From Flavobacterium salmonis (GTDB lineage: Bacteria; Bacteroidota; Bacteroidia; Flavobacteriales; Flavobacteriaceae): 64,000 nucleotides of DNA. The position numbers and the translations under genes were made by a program. Position 1 is the first letter of the stretch. The number at the start of each line of letters is the position of its first letter. Positions 38,234-47,854 of the stretch are shown here, piece after piece. A model generated the notes under the pieces. The model saw only the letters and a list, made by a program, of their open reading frames with translations, was not told the origin of the DNA and did no database searches. The stretch covers positions 1 to 64,000 of the forward strand of contig NZ_CAIJDP010000052.1 in the NCBI RefSeq assembly GCF_903819435.1, in the 5' to 3' direction.

Positions 38234-41200
38234 ATGTTATTAGAAAAATATTTAAAATTACTGCTCAGTTTTTTCTTTTTGCTTAGTACACAGATCTATG
38301 CGCAACAGCAAAATTTGAAAGGGGTAATTGTAGATGCCAAAGACAATATGCCATTAATTGGCGCAACAGTTCTATCTGAAAATAAAGAAATTACTACTAA
38401 TGAAGATGGAGAATTTGTTATTGAAAATCAAAAATTACCATTTACATTAAAACTGAGTTATATCGGATATACGACACAGGAAATTGTGGTACGCTCTTTT
38501 GATTTATTAACAGTAAAATTAATCAAAGATTCAAATCAATTAGATGAAGTCCTGATTTCGAGTGGCTATTTGTCTCAAAAAAAATCTGAATTTTCAGGTT
38601 CTGTATCCACAATTTCAGCTAAGCAATTACAAAACCGTCCTTCTACCAGTTTTGATCAGTTGTTAGGTGGTCAGGGAACAGGAATTGATGTAATTCAATC
38701 TACAAGTGTGTTAAACAATACGCCTGTTATTCGCGTTCGGGGTTTAAATACGATTACATCGGGACTTTTTCCTTTGATAGTCGTAGATGGTGTGGCTGTT
38801 TTTACCGGCTCATTGGGTGGATTTGTCGGCAATAATCCGCTTTCTGGGATTAATCCTAATGATATTGCCTCTGTTGATGTATTGAAAGATGCTTCTGCTT
38901 CCGCAATATATGGATCCAGAGCTGCGAATGGTGTTATGGTCATTACCACCAAAAAAGGTAAAAATGGCAAAACTAAATTCAATTACAACAGCTGGTTCAG
39001 CCGAAGTACTCCTTATAATTTGCCTAAATTATTGAATGCCGAAGATTATACCATGATTAAAAATGAAGCCTTGGTTAATGCAGGCAAAGCTCCCGGTTTT
39101 TTCCTTTCTAAAAATGCTGATGGAAGTACCGTAGATACAAATTGGTATGATGTGGCTTACGAACCGGGCTTTTCGAGCAATCATAACATTAATGTTTCCG
39201 GAGGCAATGAAACGACTCAATATTATTTTTCAGCAGACTATACCAATCAAAATAGCTTTATAAAAAACAACACGTTTCAAAATTACATGACACGATTAAA
39301 CCTCAGTCATGACGTCAACAATTTTATTAGGGTTGGTGTTAATGTTTCTTACAGCAGGGCAAAAAACGTAGGTCCAAATACAGGTGCTGTAGCAGGTAAT
39401 ACGTTGTCTTCATCAACTTATAACACAGAGTATATTACCAATGAACCTTTAGGAAGAATGACGTATGTCTTACCTCCAAATGTACCGGTTTACAATCCTG
39501 ATGGTTCGTATAGTATCCAAAACGGAATAAGTGTGGGCTATGGTGCCAATATTCCGTCTATTATCGGTACAATTAATGCTTACAATTTAGCAATGGTTCA
39601 GGAGCTTGATCTGACTACTTCAATTAGTAAATCGCTTTTAGGGAATATATATGGAGAGTTTGATATCACTAAAAAAATAACTTTCAGAACCAGTTTTGGA
39701 TTGAATACTATTGGATTGGAAAACAAATTATTTTTAAATCCAATTCACGGAGGAGGAGCATCCTACAACGGTGTAGCAACCAATATAGCAACCGATTTAT
39801 CAAGAACAGATTGGGCGAATACCATTACGTACAAAGATTCTTTTAATGAAAATCACAATTTCATGATCCTTGTAGGTTATGAAAGAATTAAAACAGCTAT
39901 AGAGAGTTGGGGAGCTTCACAAAGTAATATTACCGACACTTATTATAAAAATTACCAGGGAAGTTACGCTAATATTTCGCCTATTGGCAATGACCTTTCA
40001 GAAAATGCTTTACTCTCTTATTTTACCAACTTAAACTACAATTTTAAAAACAAATATTTCCTGACTTTAAATTATAGAATTGATGGTTTATCGGCTTTAT
40101 CCGAAGGAAACAAATACGGTAATTTTGGAGGTGGTTCTGTTAGCTGGAATCTTCTGGAAGAATCCTTTTTTAAAGATTCAAAATTAAGCGGCTTTCTGAA
40201 TAACTTAAAACTTAGGGCCAGTTATGGTATTGTTGGAAATAGCGAAATAGGAAACTATCCTGCTATCGGAATCTATAATTCATCTACTTATGGTGGTGCA
40301 CCAACCTTAGGATACTCTCAAACTGCCAATCCTGATCTAAAATGGGAAACAAGTTCAAAACTCGATTTAGGACTGAATTTCGCCATGCTAAACAATCGCA
40401 TTTCCGTTGAGTTTGATTATTACAATAACAAAATCAGGGATTTGATTCTAAAAACACCTCAATCCCTTTCCGCAGGAATTCCGAATAGTTATATCAACGA
40501 AAATGTGGGCGGGATGTACAATACAGGCTTTGAAATAGGGATTAACGCACTCGCTGTTACTGCCAGAAATTTCAATTGGAATGTGAATTTGAACCTTTCC
40601 ACACTTAAAAATAAGGTGACTTCATTAGCAAGCGATGTATTTGTGCCAAGTGTATTTGGAGTACAAAATATGACCAGAGTAGGCTATTCTATCGGATCTG
40701 TTTTTGCGGTGCCTAACAAAGGTGTAAATCCGGAAAACGGTCAGATGGTTTTTATCAACAGCGAAGGCAAAGAAGTGCAGTACAATCATATTGGATCTCC
40801 AAAATGGACCTATCTGGATGGCAGTGCTGCTCCGGCCATAGACAATTACAAAGATGGTGTCATGCAAGGACCTTCATTACCAAAATTTTTTGGAGGATTA
40901 AACAACACTTTCAATTATAAGAATTTTGTTTTAGCTGTAAACCTGACTTTTGCACAGGGAAATAAACTTTATAATGGAACACGCGCCACCAATTCAGATC
41001 AGCGTTATTTTAACAATGGTGAATTTATAAAAAACAGATGGACAACACCCGGCCAAAAAACAGACATTCAAAAGTTGTATTATGGTGATAATGTTTCGGC
41101 AGGTTTTTCATTTTCAAGCACTTCAAAAGTAGAAGACGGTTCTTTCGTAAAACTTAAGAATATGTCCTTAGGATATAATGTGCCTCTGGAAGTTTCCTTT

Positions 41201-41383
41201 CTGAAAAATACATTCAGCTCCATTTATGTGTATTTACAAGGCAATAATCTGTACACTTTTACCAAATACAGAGGTTCTGACCCCGAAGTTTCTATCAATG
41301 GAAACTCTATTAATTCAGGAAAAGATCAAAATGTTCCTCCCAACGCTCAGGTGCATACTCTGGGGTTGAATATTGGATTTTAA
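38234..41383 (+). CDS. Second SusC-like TonB-dependent receptor
   Basis: A 1049-aa protein with signal peptide (to about residue 24, IYAQ), CarboxypepD_reg domain (LKGVIVDAKDNMPLIGATVL), plug domain (about 115-240, PVIRVRGLNTITSGLFPLIVVDGV) and beta-barrel ending LGLNIGF. It is clearly different from the receptor at 23478. The companion SusD gene starts 14 bp downstream. No sugar-degrading enzyme lies between 28165 and 42846, so the imported compound cannot be guessed from enzymes; the neighbours are the haloperoxidase-like and FG-GAP proteins. Confidence 0.93.
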   Translation: MLLEKYLKLLLSFFFLLSTQIYAQQQNLKGVIVDAKDNMPLIGATVLSENKEITTNEDGEFVIENQKLPFTLKLSYIGYTTQEIVVRSFDLLTVKLIKDSNQLDEVLISSGYLSQKKSEFSGSVSTISAKQLQNRPSTSFDQLLGGQGTGIDVIQSTSVLNNTPVIRVRGLNTITSGLFPLIVVDGVAVFTGSLGGFVGNNPLSGINPNDIASVDVLKDASASAIYGSRAANGVMVITTKKGKNGKTKFNYNSWFSRSTPYNLPKLLNAEDYTMIKNEALVNAGKAPGFFLSKNADGSTVDTNWYDVAYEPGFSSNHNINVSGGNETTQYYFSADYTNQNSFIKNNTFQNYMTRLNLSHDVNNFIRVGVNVSYSRAKNVGPNTGAVAGNTLSSSTYNTEYITNEPLGRMTYVLPPNVPVYNPDGSYSIQNGISVGYGANIPSIIGTINAYNLAMVQELDLTTSISKSLLGNIYGEFDITKKITFRTSFGLNTIGLENKLFLNPIHGGGASYNGVATNIATDLSRTDWANTITYKDSFNENHNFMILVGYERIKTAIESWGASQSNITDTYYKNYQGSYANISPIGNDLSENALLSYFTNLNYNFKNKYFLTLNYRIDGLSALSEGNKYGNFGGGSVSWNLLEESFFKDSKLSGFLNNLKLRASYGIVGNSEIGNYPAIGIYNSSTYGGAPTLGYSQTANPDLKWETSSKLDLGLNFAMLNNRISVEFDYYNNKIRDLILKTPQSLSAGIPNSYINENVGGMYNTGFEIGINALAVTARNFNWNVNLNLSTLKNKVTSLASDVFVPSVFGVQNMTRVGYSIGSVFAVPNKGVNPENGQMVFINSEGKEVQYNHIGSPKWTYLDGSAAPAIDNYKDGVMQGPSLPKFFGGLNNTFNYKNFVLAVNLTFAQGNKLYNGTRATNSDQRYFNNGEFIKNRWTTPGQKTDIQKLYYGDNVSAGFSFSSTSKVEDGSFVKLKNMSLGYNVPLEVSFLKNTFSSIYVYLQGNNLYTFTKYRGSDPEVSINGNSINSGKDQNVPPNAQVHTLGLNIGF

Positions 41384-41397
41384 TTAAAACAAACACG

Positions 41398-42846
41398 ATG
41401 AAAAAATATATTTTAATAAGCTGTTTTATTCTGATGTTTACGACAGCTTGCAACGACGATTTATTAGACACGAAGCCTGAAACCAGTATTCCGGAATCAA
41501 TAGCATTTAGCACTCCGGCTAAGATTTTGGCTCAGACCAATAATTTATACAAGCAGTTACAAAATCAAAGTTTTTATGGTGGCCGATTCATTGTTTTTAA
41601 TGAACAGCGAGCAGATCAATTTGGTCAGAACGACGGAAATGCAGCAACAGGTTCTGCAGTATGGAATCAAAATGTGGCCTCAACAAATGATTTTGTAAAC
41701 AATGTATGGGCAGTCGGATATGCTGCAATTAATGCTTCAAATATTCTTATCAGCAAAATGAATGAAACTACTGTTATTTCAAAAGAGCTGGCCAAGAACT
41801 ACATTGCCGAAGCCAAATTTATTCGTGCCTTTTGTTATTTTAGTTTGATTCAAACCTATGCTAAACCTTACAATCAGGACAAAAATTCTTTAGGCCTTCC
41901 TTTGCGATTAACACCAATTACGACTTCGGGACATAATGATTTGGCGCGAAGTTCTATAGAAATGGTGTACACGCAAATTCTGAAAGATTTAGATGAAGCA
42001 GAAATAGATTTACCTGTTAGTTATTCAACACCTTTGCTCAATACTTCCAGGGCTAAAAAGTGTACTGCAATTGCATTAAAAACAAGGGTTTTATTAGTTC
42101 AGAACAATTTTGAGAAAGTAATTACAGAATCTAAAAAAATCGTTTCTTCTACCCTTCCTTTTCAATATACAGAAGGAAATTTAACCCAAAAATTAGAACC
42201 TAATTATACTAGTATTTTTGGTGGAAGTTATACAGGAACTGAAGCAATTTTTTCTATCCCTTTTGCTAATTCTACTACTGAAACACCTTCCGCACAATAT
42301 TCTTTGGCGTATAATTATTTAGCACAACCTATTATTTTTTTAGCAACTGAAGGTATTGTTAGCGATCCCGCATTTAATTCGGCTACTGATGCACGTTCCA
42401 GCCTTATTGGTAAAAGTGCAGCCAATCAAAAAGTATTGAAAAAATTTAGTATCACAACAGCACCTTTTAGAGATTATGTGCCTGTAATTCGCTATGCTGA
42501 AATATTATTAAATTATGCAGAAGCAGCTGCTTATACTGACGATTTAGTAACATCAATGGCTTTACTGAAAGCGGTAAGAAATCGTTCAGACCCGAATTAT
42601 GTTTTCCCAGCAAATGAAATTGCAACAAAAGAGGCTATGATTGCGACCATACAAAAAGAAAGAGATATTGAACTTTTAGGCGAAGGTTTCCGCCTGATGG
42701 ATTTGCAAAGAAAAGTACAAACCTTACCTGCAAAAAAGGGATCGATCGGTACAGCTCCTTTGGTGTTGCCAACCAGCAGTAATTATATCTGGCCAATACC
42801 AAGTGGGGAAATCTCAGTAAATAAACTAATGGAACCAAATCCTTAA
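41398..42846 (+). CDS. Second SusD/RagB-like lipoprotein
   Basis: A 482-aa protein with lipoprotein leader (Cys18 in FTTACNDDLLDTKP). Typical SusD helices and C-terminal signatures are present: YVPVIRYAEILLNYAEAAAY, IQKERDIELLGEGFRLMDLQR, YIWPIPSGE. It pairs with the SusC gene just upstream. It is shorter in the region between the TPR helices and the C-terminus than the SusD at 26542. Confidence 0.92.
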   Translation: MKKYILISCFILMFTTACNDDLLDTKPETSIPESIAFSTPAKILAQTNNLYKQLQNQSFYGGRFIVFNEQRADQFGQNDGNAATGSAVWNQNVASTNDFVNNVWAVGYAAINASNILISKMNETTVISKELAKNYIAEAKFIRAFCYFSLIQTYAKPYNQDKNSLGLPLRLTPITTSGHNDLARSSIEMVYTQILKDLDEAEIDLPVSYSTPLLNTSRAKKCTAIALKTRVLLVQNNFEKVITESKKIVSSTLPFQYTEGNLTQKLEPNYTSIFGGSYTGTEAIFSIPFANSTTETPSAQYSLAYNYLAQPIIFLATEGIVSDPAFNSATDARSSLIGKSAANQKVLKKFSITTAPFRDYVPVIRYAEILLNYAEAAAYTDDLVTSMALLKAVRNRSDPNYVFPANEIATKEAMIATIQKERDIELLGEGFRLMDLQRKVQTLPAKKGSIGTAPLVLPTSSNYIWPIPSGEISVNKLMEPNP

Positions 42847-42883
42847 AAACAGACAAGTAATTTGAGTTGTATTATTATTTAGG

Positions 42884-43033
42884 CGTCACTTCGAGTGTTT
42901 TGGGCTAAAATATTTTGTGCTAAAACGATATTTTAATAACCAAAAATCTATCGAGAAGTTTCGTTTTGCAAAAGTTCTCGATACTATTTTATAAAAATGA
43001 TCTCGCTATCTTATAAAATCACTCGAAATGACG
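42884..43033. repeat. Flavobacterial-type intergenic palindrome, copy 1
   Basis: CGTCACTTCGAGTG at 42884-42897 and CACTCGAAATGACG at 43020-43033 are reverse complements with one mismatch. Inside, ATCGAGAAGTTTC and further TCTCGAT motifs give secondary pairing (ATCGAGAA / TTCTCGAT). Similar elements, built around CGTCANTTCGAGTG with TCGAGAA inside, are to my knowledge dispersed in flavobacterial genomes. Confidence 0.7.
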
Positions 43034-43146
43034 ATAAAAAATGAATGATCCATAATTATTATTAATCGAACTCAGATAAATAGTCATTTGAAATTAAGCT
43101 GAATTTTTATACTAAATAATAACCTGTTGGGTGTAGTTATTAAAAA

Positions 43147-43265
43147 CGTCAGTTCGAGTGTTTTTTTGTGCAGAGAAACGGAACAAAAAATATATCGAGA
43201 ACCGTTTTAATAATAATTTTTCTGTTCCCGATACAATCTTCTATCGAAAATCACTCGAACTGACG
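43147..43265. repeat. Flavobacterial-type intergenic palindrome, copy 2
   Basis: CGTCAGTTCGAGTG at 43147-43160 and its perfect reverse complement at 43252-43265. The interior again holds ATATCGAGAAC and a matching GTTCCCGATA half. Orientation and layout match copy 1, but the interior sequence has diverged. The open frame at 43158-43433 is an artefact of this repeat. Confidence 0.75.
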
Positions 43266-43519
43266 AAAAATTATTATCAAAAACTAATTACACCCAACGG
43301 ATTAAATAATAAGTGTGATGCATTTTTATTACAGTTTAAAAAATTAGCTTTTTTTCATTCAAGTCTGCTTCATTTATTATATAAAATGCTCGATTTGTAT
43401 CACTCCTTATGTCCTCTATTCCTCTATTTTTGAAAACTTTTAATTGGGATTATTTTACCCATTTATCATAAAAACCCAAATTATTTAATTTAACCAAAAG
43501 GTTTTCTAAAACATATAAA

Positions 43520-45685
43520 ATGAGATTACGATTTATGGCTATTGTTTTGTTTTCAGTATTTTTTCAAAGCTCTTTTTCACAAACAGATGCTGTGACCGAA
43601 AAAAGAATCCAACAGTTAATTAAAAAAATGACTTTGAAGGAAAAAGTCGGTATGCTGCATGGGAATTCTAAATTTTACACTTCAGAAGTAAAACATCTCG
43701 GAATTCCGGAATGGGCCTTATCTGATGGTCCACACGGAGTCAGAGCAGAAATGAATCGTCATAATTGGCAATATGCCGGACAAACGGATGATGCTTCGAC
43801 CAGTTTTCCTCCTGGAACAGCAATGGCTGCAAGTTGGAATCTGGAACTGTCTAAACAGCGTGGAATCGTTTTAGGCGAAGAAGCACGCTTTCGCAAAAAA
43901 GACGTTTTGCTCGGACCAGGAATCAATATTATTCGTTCTCCACTTTGCGGAAGAAATTTTGAATATTTAAGCGAAGATCCATTTCTTATTTCGCAGCTTT
44001 CAATCAATTATATTAAGGCTTTGCAAACGCAGGATGTCGCGGCTTGTGTGAAACATTTTGTAGCCAACAATCAGGAAGAAAACCGTTTTGTTGTTGATGT
44101 CACTATGAGCGAACGCGCTTTACGCGAAATTTATTTGCCGGGTTTTAAAGCTTCAATTGTAGATGCCGGAGTATTAGGCATTATGGGGGCTTATAATAAA
44201 TTCAGAGGTTCGTATTGCACTGAAAACGATTATTTGGGGCGAACACTTTTACGTGATGAATTTAAATTTAAAGGCGTTTACATGTCGGATTGGGATGCTG
44301 TTCACAGTACTGAAAAAGCGGCTTTGGCTGGTTTAGATTTAGAAATGGGAACTGAAAAAGAAAATTATAATGACTGGTATTTCGCAGATCCTTTGATTAA
44401 AGCAGTACAGGAAGGACGCATCAAAGAAAGCGTTGTTAACGAAAAAGTGGCGAACATTTTAAGAGTCATGATTAAAACGAAAGTTTTAGATCCTAAAACG
44501 CGCGTAACAGGCTCTATAAATACAAAAGAACACCAGCTGGCTGCCTATCGTTCTGCTGTCGAAGCTGCTGTTTTATTGAAAAATGAGCGTTCAATTTTAC
44601 CCTTAAATATGAGTGCGATAAAATCAGTAGCAATTATTGGTGATAATGCAACGCGTACACATTGCGGCGGAGGATTTAGCTCAGAAATCAAAGCTTTGTA
44701 TGAGGTAACACCACTTCAGGCGATGACCACTAAATACGGAAAATCAATGCAGATCAATTTTGCACAAGGATATGAAAAGCAATCCCATGTTGTGGAAAGA
44801 AGCAGCGACGGTCAATTAAACACGGATAAAGTAGATTGGAAATTAATCGAAGAAGCTGTAGCTCAAGCCAAAAAATCCGATGTCGCGATTGTTTTTGCAG
44901 GCTTAAACCATGATTTCGATTCAGAATCATTTGACAGATTGCACATGCGTTTGCCTTACGGACAGGAAACTTTAATTCAGGAAGTAGCGAAAGCAAATCC
45001 TAAAACGATTGTCGTAATTATTGCCGGTTCTCCACTTGAATTAGCGGGTATTGAATCTCGCGTTTCTGCCTTAGTGTGGGGATGGTATGGCGGAATGGAA
45101 GCTGGTAATGCCATTGTTGATGTGTTGAGTGGCAAAGAATTTCCATCGGGAAAATTACCTTTTACTATTCCGGTTACTTTAAGCCAATCTCCGGCACATG
45201 CTTTAGGTGCCTATCCCGGGCATGATTTGAAGGTCAATTATGAGGAAGATATTTTGGTAGGTTATCGTTGGTTTGACACTAAAGGAATTGATCCTCAATA
45301 TCCTTTTGGTTATGGTTTGTCTTATACTTCTTTTGAAATCTCAAATGTTGCATCTGACAAAAAAGTCTACGGTATCAATGATGAAATAACAGTAAAATTC
45401 AATATTAAAAACACAGGCAGAACCACTGGTGCAGAAGTAGTTCAATTGTATGCAGGCCAAACGAATCCTTCTGTTTTGAGGCCTAAAAAAGAATTAAAAG
45501 CATTTGATAAAATATTCCTCTCACCGGGAGAACAAAAGACGATTGATTTAAAAATAAAAGTAAAAGACCTGGCTTTTTACGATGAAAAAACTTCTGGTTG
45601 GAAAATTGAACCGGGTGAATTTGTACTTTATACGGCTACATCAGCCAAAAATATCGTGAGTAGTTTTCCTGTTACTGTGAAGTAA
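43520..45685 (+). CDS. GH3 family beta-glycosidase
   Basis: A 721-aa exported protein (signal peptide 1-20). GH3 N-terminal barrel: LSDGPHGVR (68-76), GPGINIIRSPLCGRNFEYLSEDP in the substrate-site region, KHFVANNQE (conserved KH), and the nucleophile D257 in MSDWDAVHS. The C-terminal alpha/beta sandwich and fibronectin type III-like domain (about 620-715, VVQLYAGQTNPSVLRPKKELKAF) complete the family layout. Likely activity is beta-glucosidase or beta-xylosidase. It is the only plus-strand gene of the right-hand locus and ends at a bidirectional terminator. Confidence 0.92.
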   Translation: MRLRFMAIVLFSVFFQSSFSQTDAVTEKRIQQLIKKMTLKEKVGMLHGNSKFYTSEVKHLGIPEWALSDGPHGVRAEMNRHNWQYAGQTDDASTSFPPGTAMAASWNLELSKQRGIVLGEEARFRKKDVLLGPGINIIRSPLCGRNFEYLSEDPFLISQLSINYIKALQTQDVAACVKHFVANNQEENRFVVDVTMSERALREIYLPGFKASIVDAGVLGIMGAYNKFRGSYCTENDYLGRTLLRDEFKFKGVYMSDWDAVHSTEKAALAGLDLEMGTEKENYNDWYFADPLIKAVQEGRIKESVVNEKVANILRVMIKTKVLDPKTRVTGSINTKEHQLAAYRSAVEAAVLLKNERSILPLNMSAIKSVAIIGDNATRTHCGGGFSSEIKALYEVTPLQAMTTKYGKSMQINFAQGYEKQSHVVERSSDGQLNTDKVDWKLIEEAVAQAKKSDVAIVFAGLNHDFDSESFDRLHMRLPYGQETLIQEVAKANPKTIVVIIAGSPLELAGIESRVSALVWGWYGGMEAGNAIVDVLSGKEFPSGKLPFTIPVTLSQSPAHALGAYPGHDLKVNYEEDILVGYRWFDTKGIDPQYPFGYGLSYTSFEISNVASDKKVYGINDEITVKFNIKNTGRTTGAEVVQLYAGQTNPSVLRPKKELKAFDKIFLSPGEQKTIDLKIKVKDLAFYDEKTSGWKIEPGEFVLYTATSAKNIVSSFPVTVK

Positions 45686-45698
45686 AAAACTTCTTAAT

Positions 45699-45735
45699 AA
45701 TGAAAAAAGTTGCCGAAATGGCAACTTTTTTCATT
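45699..45735. terminator. Bidirectional terminator between GH3 and GH97 genes
   Basis: AATGAAAAAAGTTGCC (45699-45714) and its exact reverse complement (45720-45735) form a 16-bp stem around a 5-nt loop. A-run on the left and T-run on the right make it symmetric, so it can end both the plus-strand GH3 transcript and the long minus-strand operon. Confidence 0.88.
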
Positions 45736-45796
45736 AAACCTTGTTATTGATGGCCTGACAAAAATTTTTGATGTCCTCTTTCAAAAAAAATTACAA

Positions 45797-47740
45797 TTAA
45801 TTCAAAAGCAGTACTCCTCCATTACGAGGAATTATTATTTCAGCCTCCTGGTTCTTTTTAAGTTTTATTGTTTTTACTTTTCCATTTAATTGTTCATCAT
45901 CATGATAATAAATTAACGATGATCCTGAAACAAACATTGGCAGTTTTATCTTAAGTTTTAGAATTTCTTTTTGGGCATTCACACCCGCTATATACCACTT
46001 GGTTCCTTTTCGGCGGGCAAGTACAACGTATTTACCAGGAAATCCATCTAAAAAACGAACTTCATCCCAAGTTGTGGGTACTTCTTTCATAAAATTTATT
46101 GCCCAGTCCGGAGCATCAGTCAAATTATTTGGTGCTAATGCAAAATGCTGTACCCCGCTTTGAAAAAGTACTGCTGCTGCTAAAGCAAACACATCAGAAG
46201 TAATTCGTTTTGAGCCTTTATTGGGAATATTATCACTGTTGTAAAATTTATTTAAGGCACTTCCCCCAAAATCCATACTTCCTACTGTATTTCGAATAAA
46301 AGTATGTATTGAGGCATTCATTGCTTCATTGTCACAGCTTCCTTGTCCAAAATGTAAATTTTCGCTGGCTAAAACCGCCTCACTAGCTGCGAAGTTTGGA
46401 TACATACGCTCCCAGCCTCTTGGTAATGTACAGCCATGAAAAATAACCATTATACCAAAATCATTAGCATCTGTCAGGATATCTTCATATAATTTCATGG
46501 TTACTTGTTTGTCTCCTCCAAAAAAATCTACTTTAATTCCTTTTACGCCAATACTTTTCATCCAGGCCATTTCTTTACGACGGATTGTCGAATTGTCCAT
46601 CATACCTCTCGGTCCCTGGGGAGCATCATTCCAATACCCGTTCGAATTATACCATAAATACAAACCAACACCTTTTCCTGCACCATATTTAGCCAGTTCC
46701 GCGATTTTATCCTTTCCTATCTGAGTATCCCAAAGGGCATCAATTAAGATCGTTTCATATCCCATTGCTGCACTAAAATCAATGTATTGTTTCTGTACCG
46801 GAAAAGTAGTGTTACTATCCATTTTCATTATCCAGCTCCAGGAACCTTTGGTATATTGGTATTCTTTAGAAGCCTGGTATTTTGGTTTAACCAAATCAAA
46901 CGGAATTGTGGTTTCTACAATAGGTGCCAGTGTTTCTCCAATTGTAATAGTGCGCCAGGGAGTTTCCCCAATAAGCGGTATTCCTGGGGCAGTTGTTCCG
47001 TTTCCATTATTTTCTCCTGCCATTGGAAATCCTACAGTATATAATCCTTTATCATGTCCAATTAGTCTGCTTGCGCAATAACCGCTGTCAACTCCTGTTT
47101 CGGATATTAAAACCCATCCAGTATTATTTACTTTAAAAAGACATGGAAATGTATATCCTTCACCCATGCCGTTTTTTCCCATTGGGGCATCTAATGTGTA
47201 TGATGTTTCATAACTTGGTGCAGTTCTGGCGTACCCTGTCATTGGCTTACTTTGCGGACAAAGAAAGGTAGTGGTTCCTTCAGGCAGTATAAAACCGGAG
47301 GCTTCTTCCTGCACCACACAAGAGCGGGCTTCCTTTTGCGGATATACCTTATATTTAAAAGCTACATTATTATTGCTTACTCTAAATACCACATCTATAG
47401 CAGCTTTACTATCTTTACTGAAAGACAATATGGCTTCATTAGCCTCATAATGAACATCACTCTGCTTTATATTAGGCAGCTTATAAATTTCATCAATTTT
47501 ATTTTGTCCAACATCAGCTTTTAAAATTAATCCTGTTGTAAAATCACCAACATTGGTTTTCAATCCCAGTGGAGAATTTTCTAAGAAAGTTTTTTTATTA
47601 TATGAAATACTATACAAAGGCATTCCATTCGAGATAAAAACAGAAACCTTAAGTTTTCCATCAGGGCTTTGTACAACTGACTGTGCGCTTAATTTAAAAA
47701 AACTAAACAGACATAAACATAAAACATACTTAAAACTCAT
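45797..47740 (-). CDS. GH97 glycoside hydrolase, retaining type (alpha-galactosidase-like)
   Basis: A 647-aa exported protein (signal peptide ending LSAQ). N-terminal beta-sandwich (SPDGKLKVSVFISNGMPLYSI), then the (beta/alpha)8 barrel: YTKGSWSWIMKMDSN, IDALWD, and D405 in GVKGIKVDFFGGDKQ. In GH97 an Asp at this point is the nucleophile of retaining members (alpha-galactosidase or beta-L-arabinopyranosidase type), while inverting alpha-glucosidases use Glu elsewhere; I therefore prefer a retaining enzyme. It is the last gene of the long minus-strand operon and ends before the bidirectional terminator. Confidence 0.9.
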   Translation of the reverse strand: MSFKYVLCLCLFSFFKLSAQSVVQSPDGKLKVSVFISNGMPLYSISYNKKTFLENSPLGLKTNVGDFTTGLILKADVGQNKIDEIYKLPNIKQSDVHYEANEAILSFSKDSKAAIDVVFRVSNNNVAFKYKVYPQKEARSCVVQEEASGFILPEGTTTFLCPQSKPMTGYARTAPSYETSYTLDAPMGKNGMGEGYTFPCLFKVNNTGWVLISETGVDSGYCASRLIGHDKGLYTVGFPMAGENNGNGTTAPGIPLIGETPWRTITIGETLAPIVETTIPFDLVKPKYQASKEYQYTKGSWSWIMKMDSNTTFPVQKQYIDFSAAMGYETILIDALWDTQIGKDKIAELAKYGAGKGVGLYLWYNSNGYWNDAPQGPRGMMDNSTIRRKEMAWMKSIGVKGIKVDFFGGDKQVTMKLYEDILTDANDFGIMVIFHGCTLPRGWERMYPNFAASEAVLASENLHFGQGSCDNEAMNASIHTFIRNTVGSMDFGGSALNKFYNSDNIPNKGSKRITSDVFALAAAVLFQSGVQHFALAPNNLTDAPDWAINFMKEVPTTWDEVRFLDGFPGKYVVLARRKGTKWYIAGVNAQKEILKLKIKLPMFVSGSSLIYYHDDEQLNGKVKTIKLKKNQEAEIIIPRNGGVLLLN

Positions 47741-47854
47741 AACACACTATAGATTAATTACTTTATTTTTTTTTGTAACGGAAATCGAAAGAATAATTAT
47801 CCTGAATTAACTTTATAATTTAAAACAACAGTTATTGTAACAAACAATTTTAAT

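Larger units (their letters stand above)
42847..43519. other. Intergenic region with two palindromic elements
   Basis: A 673-bp stretch between the second susD gene and the GH3 gene. It holds the two palindromic elements described separately and, beyond 43266, AT-rich DNA that probably includes the GH3 promoter. No gene is supported. Confidence 0.6.

Noticed and set aside
43158..43433. Plus-strand open frame of 91 codons upstream of the GH3 gene
   Set aside because: It starts inside the palindromic repeat and has low-complexity, Phe- and Leu-rich content.
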